Shown: piece after piece, positions 25,305-34,757 of the stretch
Layout of the letters: every line of letters starts with the position of its first letter
How positions within the stretch are numbered: the first letter of the stretch is position 1
Assembly (NCBI GenBank): GCA_963785065.1
Contig: CAWATX010000004.1
Span: 744,001 to 808,000 of the forward strand
Direction of reading: 5' to 3'
DNA from: CAVSRC01 sp963785065
Lineage (GTDB): Bacteria; Pseudomonadota; Alphaproteobacteria; Rhizobiales; Kaistiaceae
Length of the DNA stretch: 64,000 nucleotides
Translations under genes and position numbers: made by a program
The notes under the pieces: generated by a model
Told to the model about the DNA's origin: nothing
The model's input: only the letters and a program-made list of their open reading frames with translations
The model's database searches: none

Positions 25305-25333
25305 CAGGTGCTCCATCTGGATCAACAGCAGTC

Positions 25334-26041
25334 CTATCTCATCAGGCGGGTGACGCCATCGCTGCCCGCCACGATCACGAGCGACGCCATGCCAAGAAAG
25401 AGGCCGTGCTCGACGACGCCGGGCAAGGCGTCAAGTTCGTGCGCCAGGCGCTCAGGCTCGTCAATACGGCCAAGAGATACGTCAAGAATGTGGTTGCCAC
25501 CATCGGTGAGATAGGGACTGTCGCCGGCCTGGCGCCAGGCGAAGGACCCGCTCAGGCCGAGCCGGCCGGCAAGGCGCTCGATGCCGAGGCGCACCGGCGT
25601 GGCGCCGAAGGGCACGACCTCGACCGGCAGGGGAAAGGCGCCGAGCACCTCGACGACCTTGCCGGCGTCGACGACGATGATCATGCGTTTGGCGGCGGTC
25701 GCAACGATCTTCTCGCGCAGTAGCGCGCCACCGCCGCCCTTGATGAGCCGCAGATCCGGATCGACCTCGTCGGCCCCGTCAACGACCAGATCGAGGACCG
25801 GTTCCTCGTCAAGGGTGGCAAGGGGAATGTCGAGCGAACGGGCAAGTTCGGCGGTCGCGGCCGAGGTGGGTACGCCGACGACCGAGAGCCCGGCGCGGAC
25901 ACGCTCGCCGAGCGCACGGACGAAATGCGCCGCCGTGCGGCCGGAGCCAAGTCCGAGCTTCATGCCGGGGCGGACGTCCTCGAGCGCCGCTTCGGCGGCG
26001 CGGCGACGTTCCTCGTCACCGCCGGGTGCCTGGTCGAGCAT
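25334..26041 (-). CDS. rpiA: Ribose-5-phosphate isomerase A
   Basis: 235 residues from ATG 26041. It interconverts ribose 5-phosphate and ribulose 5-phosphate in the pentose phosphate pathway. Motifs seen are LGLGSGRTAAHFV (phosphate loop), GVPTSAAT, VDGADEVDP (catalytic Asp/Glu), LIKGGGGALLREK (catalytic Glu and Lys) and TDGGNHILD. The longer frame to 26122 has no ribosome site. Probably first gene of the rpiA-DUF2059-gor run. Confidence 0.95.
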   Translation of the reverse strand: MLDQAPGGDEERRRAAEAALEDVRPGMKLGLGSGRTAAHFVRALGERVRAGLSVVGVPTSAATAELARSLDIPLATLDEEPVLDLVVDGADEVDPDLRLIKGGGGALLREKIVATAAKRMIIVVDAGKVVEVLGAFPLPVEVVPFGATPVRLGIERLAGRLGLSGSFAWRQAGDSPYLTDGGNHILDVSLGRIDEPERLAHELDALPGVVEHGLFLGMASLVIVAGSDGVTRLMR

Positions 26042-26190
26042 CAGAGGGTGCGCCTTGGAAGATTGAAGAAATCGGGGTCGTGTTTCATCGGGGTTCCGGC
26101 CCTTTCGGGCGCTTGTTAGCATCTGACGGGCCTTGACGCCACGCCGGCGACATGGTGCAGAACGCGGCGCTCACCCCCAAGGAGGCGACA

Positions 26191-26646
26191 ATGCTCACCG
26201 ACGCTGTCCTGGCCATCGCCCATCATCTGCTGATCTTCGCCCTGGCCGCTGTCCTGGTCATGGAAATGATGCTGGTCCGGCCCGGGATGGGCGCGGCGGA
26301 AGCGCGCAAGGTGGCGCGCATCGACATCGCCTTCGGCGTGCTTGCCGGCCTGGTGCTCATTGTCGGCTTCGCGCGGGTCTATTTCGGCATCAAGGGGGCC
26401 GACTACTACTGGCACAATGCCTTCTTCCACGCCAAGCTCGGCGCCATTCTGCTGGTCGGCATCTTGTCCATCTGGCCGACCATGCGCTTCATCGGCTGGC
26501 GGCGGGCACTTGCCCGTGACGGGGGCTTTTTGCCACCACCGGGCGAGGTTGAAAAGGCCAGGCAATTCATTCATCTAGAGCTGGTCGTTTTCTTTTTGAT
26601 TCCGGTTTTCGCGGCCCTCATGGCGCGCGGCTACGGCATCTTCTGA
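26191..26646 (+). CDS. DUF2214 membrane protein
   Basis: 151 residues from ATG 26191, with a strong AAGGAGG ribosome site. Four membrane segments are visible; the first contains AHHLLIFALAAVLVMEM, and the loop GADYYWHNAFFHAKLGAILLVG is characteristic of DUF2214. The conserved histidines near membrane segments might bind haem or metal, but no function is known. gph starts 13 bases downstream. Confidence 0.87.
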   Translation: MLTDAVLAIAHHLLIFALAAVLVMEMMLVRPGMGAAEARKVARIDIAFGVLAGLVLIVGFARVYFGIKGADYYWHNAFFHAKLGAILLVGILSIWPTMRFIGWRRALARDGGFLPPPGEVEKARQFIHLELVVFFLIPVFAALMARGYGIF

Positions 26647-26659
26647 CAGTCTTCCCCCC

Positions 26660-27349
26660 ATGACCTCCCCGACGCTTGTCTTCGACCTCGACGGAACGCT
26701 CGTCGACACCGCCCCCGACATCGTGCGCGCGCTGAATGCCGTGCTCGCCGCAGAGGGCGTGCCGCCGCTGCCGACCGAAAAGGCGCTGACCATGGTCGGG
26801 CGCGGCGCGCGCATCCTGCTGCAGAGCGCCTTTGCCGCCTCGGGCCGGCAGGTCGAGGGAGCCGAGCTGGAACGGCTGTTCAAGGCCCTCATCGACCATT
26901 ATGCCGACCATCTTGCCGACGAGAGCCGGCCCTATGAGGGGGTGGAGGCGGCGCTCGACCGCTTTGCCGCGGCCGGCTGGCTGTTGGCCGTGTGCACCAA
27001 CAAGCCCGATCCGCTGGCCCGGCCGATCATGGAGGCGCTGGGGCTGGCCCGGCGCTTTGCGGCGATCACCGGCCAGGGCGCCTTCCCGTGGCTGAAGCCC
27101 GATGCGCGCGTCTTCACCGAGACGGTTCGGCTGGCCGGCGGGACGCCGGAGCGCGCTGTCATGGTGGGCGATTCGGAGACCGACATCGCCACCGCCCGGG
27201 CGGCGGGCGTGCCGGTGGTGGCGGTGACCTTCGGTTACACCCCGGAGCCGGTCGCCAGCTTCGGTCCCGACCGGCTGATCGACCATTTCGACCAGCTATG
27301 GGACGCGGTGGCGAGCCTGGAGCCATTTTCGGGTGCCGCATCGCCTTGA
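26660..27349 (+). CDS. gph: Phosphoglycolate phosphatase (HAD family)
   Basis: 229 residues. It removes phosphate from 2-phosphoglycolate formed during DNA repair or oxygenation. HAD motif I is FDLDGTLVDTAPD (nucleophile Asp9), motif II is CTNKPD, motif III is the WLKPD region and motif IV is MVGDSETDIATARAAG. The C1-type cap domain lies between motifs I and II. Close spacing suggests transcription with the DUF2214 gene. Confidence 0.92.
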   Translation: MTSPTLVFDLDGTLVDTAPDIVRALNAVLAAEGVPPLPTEKALTMVGRGARILLQSAFAASGRQVEGAELERLFKALIDHYADHLADESRPYEGVEAALDRFAAAGWLLAVCTNKPDPLARPIMEALGLARRFAAITGQGAFPWLKPDARVFTETVRLAGGTPERAVMVGDSETDIATARAAGVPVVAVTFGYTPEPVASFGPDRLIDHFDQLWDAVASLEPFSGAASP

Positions 27350-27403
27350 CGGCGGTCCCGCCCGTCCCTTAAATCCCGGCACCGACGGCCAACCAAGCCG
27401 GGC

Positions 27404-27478
27404 GGGCGATTAGCTCAGCGGGAGAGCACTCCCTTCACACGGGAGGGGTCACTGGTTCAATCCCAGTATCGCCCACCA
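27404..27478 (+). tRNA. tRNA-Val, anticodon CAC
   Basis: 75 bases including an encoded CCA end. The acceptor stem GGGCGAT pairs with ATCGCCC; the D arm is GCTC-AGCGGGA-GAGC; the anticodon stem CTCCC/GGGAG holds loop TTCACAC with anticodon CAC; the T arm is ACTGG-TTCAATC-CCAGT. It reads GUG valine codons. No integrase or repeat of its 3' end was seen nearby. Confidence 0.97.
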
Positions 27479-27574
27479 TTCCCAATCTACTGAATTACCT
27501 TTAGTTCCAACGCCACATCGAACGCCTTCCCGGTCGTTCGAAGGCGAGCTAAACACGCTGTTCGGACGGCGAGG

Positions 27575-29339
27575 TTGCCGCGACCGCCGCGAGAAGACGG
27601 AAGTCCAGCCGGGCTGGGGAGCACGAAGACGGGCGCCGCGACACTGCCGGGGTTGATCACCCTCTATCTCCTGCTCGCCGGTCTGCTGACATTGATCGTC
27701 GCACCGGTGCTGGTCCTGCTTTATCGGCGTAGCGTTCGCCATCACATGGCGGCGCGCGAGCACCCGTCCGTCGCGTGGCGGGGCGACGCCCCCGAGATCT
27801 CCGCGCCTGCGGCGGCTGCCGGAAGCAGCAGCGCGGTCGGGAATCTTCCGGGCGTCTTGCACGCCGCCGACGCCGCCTATGGTCGCGCGGCCATCGTCTA
27901 CGCTATTGCCGGGGTCGTCCACGCCGGTCTCAGCGTCTTCATCCAGCTTTCGATCTGGAACGTCGATTTCCTGCCTCTGCGCAGCCTGGTGGCGTTCTGG
28001 GCCCTGGTGTGGCCGACGCTCCTCACGCTCGTCCTGTTCTGGGGACCCGATCGCGCCCGGCAGGGCCTGACCGTACTCGCCTATTTCGCCGGTCTCGGCC
28101 TTCTGTGCCTGTGGGGTGGCTTCTTCTCGAACACGCCACCGCTGCACTTGTCGTCGCTCGACATCACGCTGCCCGCCTATGCGCAGCCCCTGTTCCTGTG
28201 GGCGCTGGATGTTCCGAGCTTCCCTCTTTCTGACGGTCTTTCTGAACCGGCGCGTTCGCAACGTTGGACCGCTCATCCTGCTGTTCATGACCGTCGCCGC
28301 ATCCGGGGCCGCACTGATCAGCGCCACCTATCTGTCGGCACCGGCGTGGGCCTCGGGATTCGTCGGCCCGGTCGCGTCCTGGCTGAGCGGGAGGCTGCCA
28401 TGGCTCGGCAACGGCCGCGATACCATGACCGTCATCTACGGCTCGCTGGTCATCGGCGCGCTTGTCTTCGCCGTCGTTGCATGGCGCGTCGTCGGGTGGC
28501 TGGTTTCGCTCTATTCGGCCAAGAAGATCAGCGATCAGAGCGTGATGTTCGATTCGCTATGGCTTCTGACCACCCTCTTCTTCTGCGCCCCCCTGGTCGC
28601 CAGTCACGGCCTCATCGGCTGTATCGGCGTCACGACATTCCTCGCCTACAAGGGCATCACCCATTTCGGCCTTGCCCCGCTTCGTAATGCCGCCGCACGA
28701 CGCGAGGCGCCACAATTGCTTCTGCTCAGGGTGTTCGGTACACGGCGGCGCAGCGAGCCGCTGTTCGACCTTCTGGCGACGCGATGGCGCTATGCCGGCA
28801 ATATCGCGCTCATCGCCGGTCCCGATCTGGCGACGAGCACGCTCGATCTTCACGATTTCCTCGATTTCGTCTCGGGCCGCCTGCGCAGGAATTTCATCCA
28901 CTCCCAGCAGGACCTGGATCGCCGCATCGCGGCCATCGATCATGGTCCCGATCCTGACGGGCGCTTTCGTATCGACAGCCTGTTCTGCGCCGCCGAGGCC
29001 TGGCGTTTCGCTGTCGCCCGGCTGATGGGTGACGCTGATGCGGTCCTGATGGATCTGCGGGGCTTCTCGGCGAAGAACAGCGGATGCGTCTACGAACTGA
29101 GGGCGCTCGCCAAGATGAACCTTCTCGATCGGGTAATCCTGCTGTTCGATCGCACGACCGATGAGGTCTTCCTGCAGAAGCTCCTGGCCGAGTTCGCGCT
29201 GGAGGGAGGCGGCGCCGATGCGCCGGCGGGCGGGCGGTGGCGGCTGCTGCGCGCAGATCGCGGCATAGCATCGGCGGTGCGGGGCTTCACGGCCATGATC
29301 GGCAAGCGCGGTTCTTCGGAGGTCGCGTCCGGCGCATAG
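27575..29339 (+). CDS. Multi-pass membrane protein with TIR-like C-terminal domain, frameshifted
   Basis: Two frames join into one protein of about 587 residues. The first frame (TTG 27575, or TTG 27653) gives membrane segments to ...LFLWALD near 28210; the second continues MFRASLFLTVFLNRRVRN with more segments and a soluble tail to 29339. One surplus base near 28205-28212 explains the break. The tail (from about 28700) holds LLLLRVFGTRRRSEPLFDLL, NIALIAGPDLA, ADAVLMDLRGFS, SGCVYELRAL and DRVILLFDRTTD. The order of strands and the C-x-YEL helix resemble TIR and related nucleotide-handling domains. I recognise similar uncharacterised proteins in this order of bacteria but no tested function. 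Confidence 0.65.
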
Positions 29340-29465
29340 AGGGAATTGCCGCGAACCGCCTTCATCGCTCGGAGAAAGCAACGCCCTATTTGTGTCCGCG
29401 CTGGTGGCGCATCATCCGGATGAGGCGGAGGAACCGACCGATTCGGTCGAACCAGGGAGCAAGCC

Positions 29466-30731
29466 ATGTCCGCGATGCCATTCTTCGATGGACCGGTCTT
29501 CGACATGGCCCGCCGCCAGTTCGACACCGTTGCCGATCATCTCGACATGCCGAGCGGCGACCGCGACCGGGTGTTCTACCCAAAGCGCGCGCTGGCAGTC
29601 TCCTGTCCGGTGCATCGCGATAACGGTTCGCTGGAGGTCTTCCAGGGCTACCGCGTCCAGCACCACCTGACGCTTGGCCCGACCAAGGGCGGCACACGCT
29701 TCGCGACCACGCTGACCATGAGCGAGGTGGCGGCATTGGCGGTGTGGATGAGCTGGAAATGCGCGCTGGTCGGTCTGCCTTATGGCGGCGCCAAGGGCGG
29801 TGTCGCGGTCGACCGCAATGCGCTGTCGGCGCGTGAACTGGAGGCCGTTTCGCGCCGCTACATGCAGGAGATGATCCCCTTCGTCGGACCGAAGACGGAC
29901 ATCATGGCGCCGGATCTCGGCACCGACGAACAGGTGATGGCGTGGTTCATGGACACCTATTCCATGTATCAGGGCCAGACGGTCACCGAGATCGTGACCG
30001 GCAAGCCGGTCGGCATGGGCGGCATCGAGGGCCGGCGCGAGGCGACCGGGCTCGGCGTCGGTCATCTCATCGGGCGGGCCATGGAACGGCTCGGCCTGCC
30101 GATTGCCGGCGCAACAGCGATCGTGCAGGGCTTCGGCAATGTCGGCAGCAACGCCGCCGAAACACTGGCCGAGCGCGGCGTCCGCCTGGTTGGGGTCAGC
30201 GATCACACCGCTGCCTATTATTCCGCGAGCGGGCTCGACGTCGTGGCGCTGCTCAAGCACATGCGCCGGCACGGGGTGCTTGCCGGCTTCTCCAGTGAAC
30301 TCGGCATCGAGCCCAACCGTCTGCTCTGCCAGCCGTGCGACATCCTCGTGCCGGCCGCGGTCGAGCGCGTGATCGACGTGGAGAACGCAGGCCAATTGCG
30401 CTGCCGCGTCCTGGCCGAGGCGGCCAACGGGCCGACCACGCCGGAGGCCGAACAGGTGCTGGCGGAGCGCGGCGACGTCTTCGTCATCCCCGACATACTG
30501 TGCAATGCCGGCGGCGTCATCGTCAGCTATTTCGAATGGGTGCAGGACTTGCAGCAGTTCTTCTGGGGGCGCGCCGAGGTGCTCGACCGGCTCTACCGGC
30601 TGCTTGACGATGCCTTCCGGCGCGTGCTCGACAAGGCCGCCGCGGACGGCATTTCGCACCGCACCGCGGCAATGGCGATCGGCGTCGCCAGGGTATGGAA
30701 CACCAAGCGCACGCGCGGCCTGTTCCCCTGA
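29466..30731 (+). CDS. Glutamate dehydrogenase (Glu/Leu/Phe/Val dehydrogenase family)
   Basis: 421 residues from ATG 29466, preceded by GGGAG. The N-terminal catalytic domain has GPTKGGTRF, MSWKCALVGLPYGGAKGGV (catalytic Lys) and APDLGTD; the Rossmann domain has VQGFGNVGSNAAETL; later ANGPTTPEA and ILCNAGGVIVSYFEW are present, as in NAD-linked glutamate dehydrogenases. It converts glutamate to 2-oxoglutarate and ammonium. No operon partner. Confidence 0.93.
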   Translation: MSAMPFFDGPVFDMARRQFDTVADHLDMPSGDRDRVFYPKRALAVSCPVHRDNGSLEVFQGYRVQHHLTLGPTKGGTRFATTLTMSEVAALAVWMSWKCALVGLPYGGAKGGVAVDRNALSARELEAVSRRYMQEMIPFVGPKTDIMAPDLGTDEQVMAWFMDTYSMYQGQTVTEIVTGKPVGMGGIEGRREATGLGVGHLIGRAMERLGLPIAGATAIVQGFGNVGSNAAETLAERGVRLVGVSDHTAAYYSASGLDVVALLKHMRRHGVLAGFSSELGIEPNRLLCQPCDILVPAAVERVIDVENAGQLRCRVLAEAANGPTTPEAEQVLAERGDVFVIPDILCNAGGVIVSYFEWVQDLQQFFWGRAEVLDRLYRLLDDAFRRVLDKAAADGISHRTAAMAIGVARVWNTKRTRGLFP

Positions 30732-30768
30732 GGCGCGACCGGACCGGGCCTGTGCGGGGCTCAGGCGA

Positions 30769-31524
30769 TCAGGATTTCAGGGTCGTCGAAGCGCCCGGAT
30801 CGTTCTGCGTCATCACCAGCGGCGGCAGGCAGAGATAGGCGTCCATGGTTGCGTAGATCGAGTACATCATCGTGTCGACCGTGGTGACCATGACCGGGTG
30901 ATCGAGCTCGCGCGGATAGATGAACCGGTCGTCGATCGGAAAGCAGCGATCGAGGAGCTTCCGGGCCCCGGTCGGCGACAGGACATAGCCGCATATCCCG
31001 AACGCATTGGACAGCCGATAGGGCACCACCGGGATGCGCGACTCGCGATGGGCACGCAGGTGTTCCGGCTTCGGATAGTCGACGAAGCGCAAGGGCGTCA
31101 CCAGCCTTTCGCCAGTGGCCAGATTCGGTCGCGTGTTGGTGTTGAACCCCAGAAGGATGATGTCCCAGGCGCCGCGCGCCTGGACGAGGGAGAGTACCTG
31201 CGGCAGGGCCTCTGCAATGTCGCCGCGCAGGACGGCGTCATCCTCGAAGGCCACCAGCGGGCGTGCTGTCTCGACGACGCGCCGCCAGATACGCTTGTGC
31301 GACAGGGCGCTGCCGATCATTCCCTTGGTCAACCGGTCGCTAATCGAAACGCTCCGCCGCGTCATCTCGTCGAGCGTCGCACCGTCGACTGCGGAAAAAC
31401 GCTCGATCTCAAGCCCGCACCCCTTGTTCCACTCCCAGAACTCGGCAAGGCGCTCGGGTTGTCGATCAAGGTTGATGACAACGCACTCGTAGGGGAACCT
31501 GGCTGGTTCTTGCGGCGGCGTCAT
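30769..31524 (-). CDS. Glycosyltransferase family 25 (LPS biosynthesis type)
   Basis: 251 residues from ATG 31524, overlapping the glf stop by ATGA. The N-terminus ECVVINLDRQPERLAEF and the segment GALSHKRIWRRV, then PLVAFEDDAVL, match the GT25 beta-galactosyltransferase-like fold, with EDD as the probable metal site. The C-terminal GYVLSPTGARKLLD is also typical. Pairing with UDP-galactopyranose mutase suggests transfer of galactofuranose or galactose onto surface polysaccharide. Confidence 0.88.
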   Translation of the reverse strand: MTPPQEPARFPYECVVINLDRQPERLAEFWEWNKGCGLEIERFSAVDGATLDEMTRRSVSISDRLTKGMIGSALSHKRIWRRVVETARPLVAFEDDAVLRGDIAEALPQVLSLVQARGAWDIILLGFNTNTRPNLATGERLVTPLRFVDYPKPEHLRAHRESRIPVVPYRLSNAFGICGYVLSPTGARKLLDRCFPIDDRFIYPRELDHPVMVTTVDTMMYSIYATMDAYLCLPPLVMTQNDPGASTTLKS

Positions 31525-32660
31525 GCGTGGATAGCGACCTGCTTCTCGAAAGCTGCCAGTCCGCGCCCGACGGCCTGGTCCATGTTGAAATAACTGTAGT
31601 CGGCGAGCCGGCCCGCGAAAACCACCGTTTTGAGTGCGCCCGCCAGCTCGGCATAGCGTTGGAACAGGGCGCGGTTCTCCGGACGTGGCACAGGATAATA
31701 GGGCTCGTTGACGCCGGCCTTGAAGGGCTCGGGAAATTCCACGGCGACGGTGCTGGCGGCAACACCTTCCTGCCCCGTCAGGTGGCGGAACTCGGTGACG
31801 CGGGTGAAGGGGTGGACGTCCGCCGGCGTCGGATAGTTGAGGACCGCGCAGGGCTGGACGAGGCCCTCGCCTTCCTGGCTGCGCAGTTCGAAACGCAGGC
31901 TGCGATAAGGCAGCGGCCCGTGGACATGGTCGAAGAATTCGTCGATCGACCCGGTATAGACCATCCGGTCGAACGGTTCGGTCGCGGCGATGTCGGCATA
32001 GCCGGTGTTGAGCCGCACCTCGATCTTCGGGTGGCTGAGCAGACGTCGGAACAGGGCCGTATAGCCTTCGGCCGGCATCGCCTGGAACGAATCCTGGAAA
32101 TAGCGGTCGTCGCGCGACAACTGCACCGGCACCCGTGCCGAGACCGAGGCATCGAGCTCGGTCGGGTCCATGCCCCATTGCTTGATGGTGTAGTGCAGGA
32201 ACACTTGCTCGTAGATGACGTCGGCGACGCGACGGATTTCCGGGTCGGTCGATTCCCTGAGCTTGAGGACGGGCACCCGGCTGCCAGCGCCGAAGGCATC
32301 CGCCAGGCGCCTGCACAGGCTCGCCGCAGGCCCGGGCCCGAAGACGGCCTCGATGGATGTGAAGTTGAAGGGGATGGGCACGAACTGCTCGCCGACCAGA
32401 CCGCGCACGCGGTGCTGGTAAGGGGTCCATTGCGTGAATTGAGAGAGATAGTCGACGATGCGCGGCGCATTGGTGTGGAAGATGTGGGGGCCGTAGCGGT
32501 GGACGAGGACACCGTGGGCGTCGATCTCGTCATAGGCATTGCCGCCGACATGGGGACGCCGGTCGATCACCAGGACGCGCTTGTCGAGGACCGTGGCGAT
32601 CCGCTCCGCAAGCACCGCTCCGGTGAACCCGGCGCCGACCACCAACCAATCGTACATCAT
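31521..32660 (-). CDS. glf: UDP-galactopyranose mutase
   Basis: 379 residues from ATG 32660 (or the adjacent ATG 32657). The FAD-binding motif VVGAGFTGAVLAERIA is near residue 7, followed by IDRRPHVGGNAYDE and RYGPHIFHTN, diagnostic of UGM. The C-terminus has AGRLADYSYFNMDQAVGRGL. It converts UDP-galactopyranose to UDP-galactofuranose for cell-surface glycans. It is translationally coupled to the GT25 gene. Confidence 0.95.
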   Translation of the reverse strand: MMYDWLVVGAGFTGAVLAERIATVLDKRVLVIDRRPHVGGNAYDEIDAHGVLVHRYGPHIFHTNAPRIVDYLSQFTQWTPYQHRVRGLVGEQFVPIPFNFTSIEAVFGPGPAASLCRRLADAFGAGSRVPVLKLRESTDPEIRRVADVIYEQVFLHYTIKQWGMDPTELDASVSARVPVQLSRDDRYFQDSFQAMPAEGYTALFRRLLSHPKIEVRLNTGYADIAATEPFDRMVYTGSIDEFFDHVHGPLPYRSLRFELRSQEGEGLVQPCAVLNYPTPADVHPFTRVTEFRHLTGQEGVAASTVAVEFPEPFKAGVNEPYYPVPRPENRALFQRYAELAGALKTVVFAGRLADYSYFNMDQAVGRGLAAFEKQVAIHA

Positions 32661-32926
32661 GCGGCCATGAAACCGGTTCTCCGACCGACCCGACCGGCCG
32701 GCGCCGCATGCGCGCCGGAAGAGGCACCTGCGCCTATAGCAAGCCGGCTCGCAACATTCCACCGGCGACCGGGGCGGCATGCGGCGTCGCAGGCTTGATC
32801 CACGTCATGGAAAGCCGCGCCGGCGCGTCGACATGCTTGGATGGTCATGCGTGGCGCCAGGCCGCGCATCGAGGACGGGAGGGTCCCCCGGGGCATGCCG
32901 CCGGCAGGCGGCAAGGAGGAACGTGC

Positions 32927-33355
32927 ATGTTCATGCGCAGGCTCGTCAGCACCCTCGTCCTTCTGTTGGCTGGTACGCTTAGCCAGGCACAATCGGCCAC
33001 GCTGGTCGGCGGCTGGGTCGGTCAGGGCAACGACCCCAATACCGGCACGGTCAAGCGCGTCCAGTACAGCCTGATGCCCAACGGTACCTTCCAGAAATCC
33101 TTCGCCATGCAGCTCGGCATGTCGGGCGGCTATGACTGGATCGCGGGCGTCTGGTTCACGGAAGGCCAGTGGCTGCGGCTGGAGGTGCGGCAGCACTATT
33201 CGTCGTCGAGCGGCACCGGCGGCCCGCTGCCCCCGGGCGAATTGTGGCTCTACCGCATGCCGAGTGACAACACGCTGATGCTCACCCACGCGCTGTGCGT
33301 TCAGCAGCACCTGAACCGGCCGGACTGCGTGCTGCAGCTGACGCGCGGCCAGTAG
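32927..33355 (+). CDS. Small exported protein, unknown family
   Basis: 142 residues from ATG 32927, with AAGGAGGA 7 bases upstream. A signal peptide (MFMRRLVSTLVLLLAGTL, cleaved near AQSA) is followed by a beta-rich mature part of about 120 residues with LVGGWVGQGNDPNTG and VQYSLMPNGTF, reminiscent of small lipocalin-like or THAP4-like barrels. Two cysteines near the end (ALCVQQH and PDCVLQL) could pair. I cannot assign a family. Confidence 0.7.
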   Translation: MFMRRLVSTLVLLLAGTLSQAQSATLVGGWVGQGNDPNTGTVKRVQYSLMPNGTFQKSFAMQLGMSGGYDWIAGVWFTEGQWLRLEVRQHYSSSSGTGGPLPPGELWLYRMPSDNTLMLTHALCVQQHLNRPDCVLQLTRGQ

Positions 33356-33399
33356 GACCGCGCCGCCGCGGGTGAGAAACCCGGTCTAGAGATGAAGCG

Positions 33400-33535
33400 G
33401 CCCGCGCGGCGAGCGCGCCGGCCGCCTCGGTGTCGGCGTCGGCAATCGCCGCCAGCTTCGCGCGCGAATTGGCGGCGGCGTTCATGCCGTGGATCTTGCC
33501 GATCCGTCCGGCCCGAGAAGTGCCATCGTAAGCAT
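33400..33535 (-). pseudogene. N-terminal relic of an inositol 2-dehydrogenase (IolG-like)
   Basis: On the minus strand a start with a good ribosome site (GGAAAGAGG before ATG 33535) reads MLTMALLG, then after one missing base GRIGKIHGMNAAANSRAKLA and AIADADTEAAGALAA. This is the Rossmann GxGxxG start of IolG and related Gfo/Idh/MocA dehydrogenases. Homology stops after about 45 residues, near 33400, and the remaining 280 or so residues are missing. The frame break lies at CTCGGG/CCGGA. Just upstream, minus-strand codons ending at 33555 read GGDRYLHRFTRETGLIAA-stop, possibly the end of a former neighbouring gene. Confidence 0.7.
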
Positions 33536-33807
33536 GTGATCCTCTTTCCTTCCTTCAGGCGGCGATGAGGCCGGTTTCACGCGTGAAGCGGTGAAGATAG
33601 CGGTCTCCTCCCTGGGCCCAACGACACGCCCCAAACGTGCGCGGAGGCCGCATTGTCGTCCACCGCTCTTTTGGGCGATGCTGGTCCGACACTAGCTGGC
33701 GCGCGCGCTTCCTCCGACAGGTGCGGTGCGTCGCCGGTTCGCCGTCTCGGTGCTGGCACCGGCACCGGTTTGGCGCGAGACTGCGCGCAAGAAGGAATCG
33801 ACACGCA

Positions 33808-34755
33808 ATGACCAAGACCGCAATCGTCGGCGCCGGCCTGATCGGCCGTGCCTGGACACTCAGTTTCGCTCGCGCCGGATATGAGGTGGCACTGAGCGAC
33901 GCCGCACCCGACCAGATCGAGACGGCGCTTGCCTTCATCGATGGGGCGCTTGAGGATCTGGCGCATTTCGGCCTGCTCGGTGGCGCCGCGCCGGCCGAGG
34001 TGCGCAGCCGCATTCACGCCGCGCCGAGCCTTGCCGAAGCGCTTGCCGGGGTGAATCACGTTCAGGAGAACACGCCGGAGGATCTTCAGACCAAGCGTGC
34101 GGTCTTCGCCGAACTCGACCGGCTGGCGCCGGCCGATGCGGTGATCGCGAGCTCGACCTCGGCGCTGCTCCCCTCCGCCTTCACCGAAGGGTTGGCGGGA
34201 CGAGCGCGCTGCCTCGTCGCCCATCCCGTCAACCCACCCTATCTGGTGCCGGCAGTGGAGATCGTGCCGGCGCCGTGGACCGATGGCGAGGTGGTGGAAC
34301 GCACGCGCAGGCTTATGGCCGATGCCGGCCAGGCACCGGTGGTGCTGAAGCAGGAAATCGACGGCTTCGTCGTCAACCGGTTGCAGGGAGCAATCCTGCA
34401 GGAAGCCTTCCGGCTGGTCGCCGACGGCAAGGCCACGGTCGAGGACATCGATGTGGCGATCCGCGACGGGCTGGCGCTGCGCTGGAGCTTCATGGGTCCG
34501 TTCGAGACCATCGACCTCAATGCGCCGGGCGGCGTGCGCGACTACGCGGCGCGCTATCACGGCATGTATGACCGTCAGTACGAACAGCAGACATGGCGCG
34601 CCGATTGGGAAGGCCCGGTGATCGACACAATTGAAGCGCAGCGGCAGGCGCGGCTCGACCGTAAGGACCTCGCCAAGCGGTCCGCCTGGCGCGACCGCCG
34701 CCTGATGGCGCTCGCCGCCCACAAGCGAGCGGCAGGCAAGGAGATCGGAGACTAG
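33808..34755 (+). CDS. 3-hydroxyacyl-CoA/L-carnitine dehydrogenase-like protein
   Basis: 315 residues from ATG 33808 with AAGGA upstream. An NAD-binding Rossmann fold begins with IVGAGLIGRAW (GxGxxG at 8-13); catalytic residues lie in ASSTSALLPS, AHPVNPPYLVPAVE (His) and GFVVNRLQ (Asn). The single-domain form fits lambda-crystallin, L-gulonate and L-carnitine dehydrogenases. It is two bases from a BKACE gene, and that pair is the hallmark of carnitine breakdown through 3-dehydrocarnitine; this substrate is inferred. Confidence 0.85.
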   Translation: MTKTAIVGAGLIGRAWTLSFARAGYEVALSDAAPDQIETALAFIDGALEDLAHFGLLGGAAPAEVRSRIHAAPSLAEALAGVNHVQENTPEDLQTKRAVFAELDRLAPADAVIASSTSALLPSAFTEGLAGRARCLVAHPVNPPYLVPAVEIVPAPWTDGEVVERTRRLMADAGQAPVVLKQEIDGFVVNRLQGAILQEAFRLVADGKATVEDIDVAIRDGLALRWSFMGPFETIDLNAPGGVRDYAARYHGMYDRQYEQQTWRADWEGPVIDTIEAQRQARLDRKDLAKRSAWRDRRLMALAAHKRAAGKEIGD

Positions 34756-34757
34756 GC

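Noticed and set aside
27404..27600. Possible attachment site and genomic island at tRNA-Val
   Set aside because: No repeat of the tRNA 3' end and no integrase or transposase was seen in the window.
27449..28327. Minus-strand frame of 292 codons beside tRNA-Val
   Set aside because: Opposite the membrane part of the TIR-like protein; charged shadow composition, and it runs into the tRNA gene.
30769..32430. A 553-codon minus frame fusing GT25 to upstream sequence
   Set aside because: The first 300 codons are an out-of-frame reading of glf; the GT25 gene has its own ATG overlapping the glf stop.
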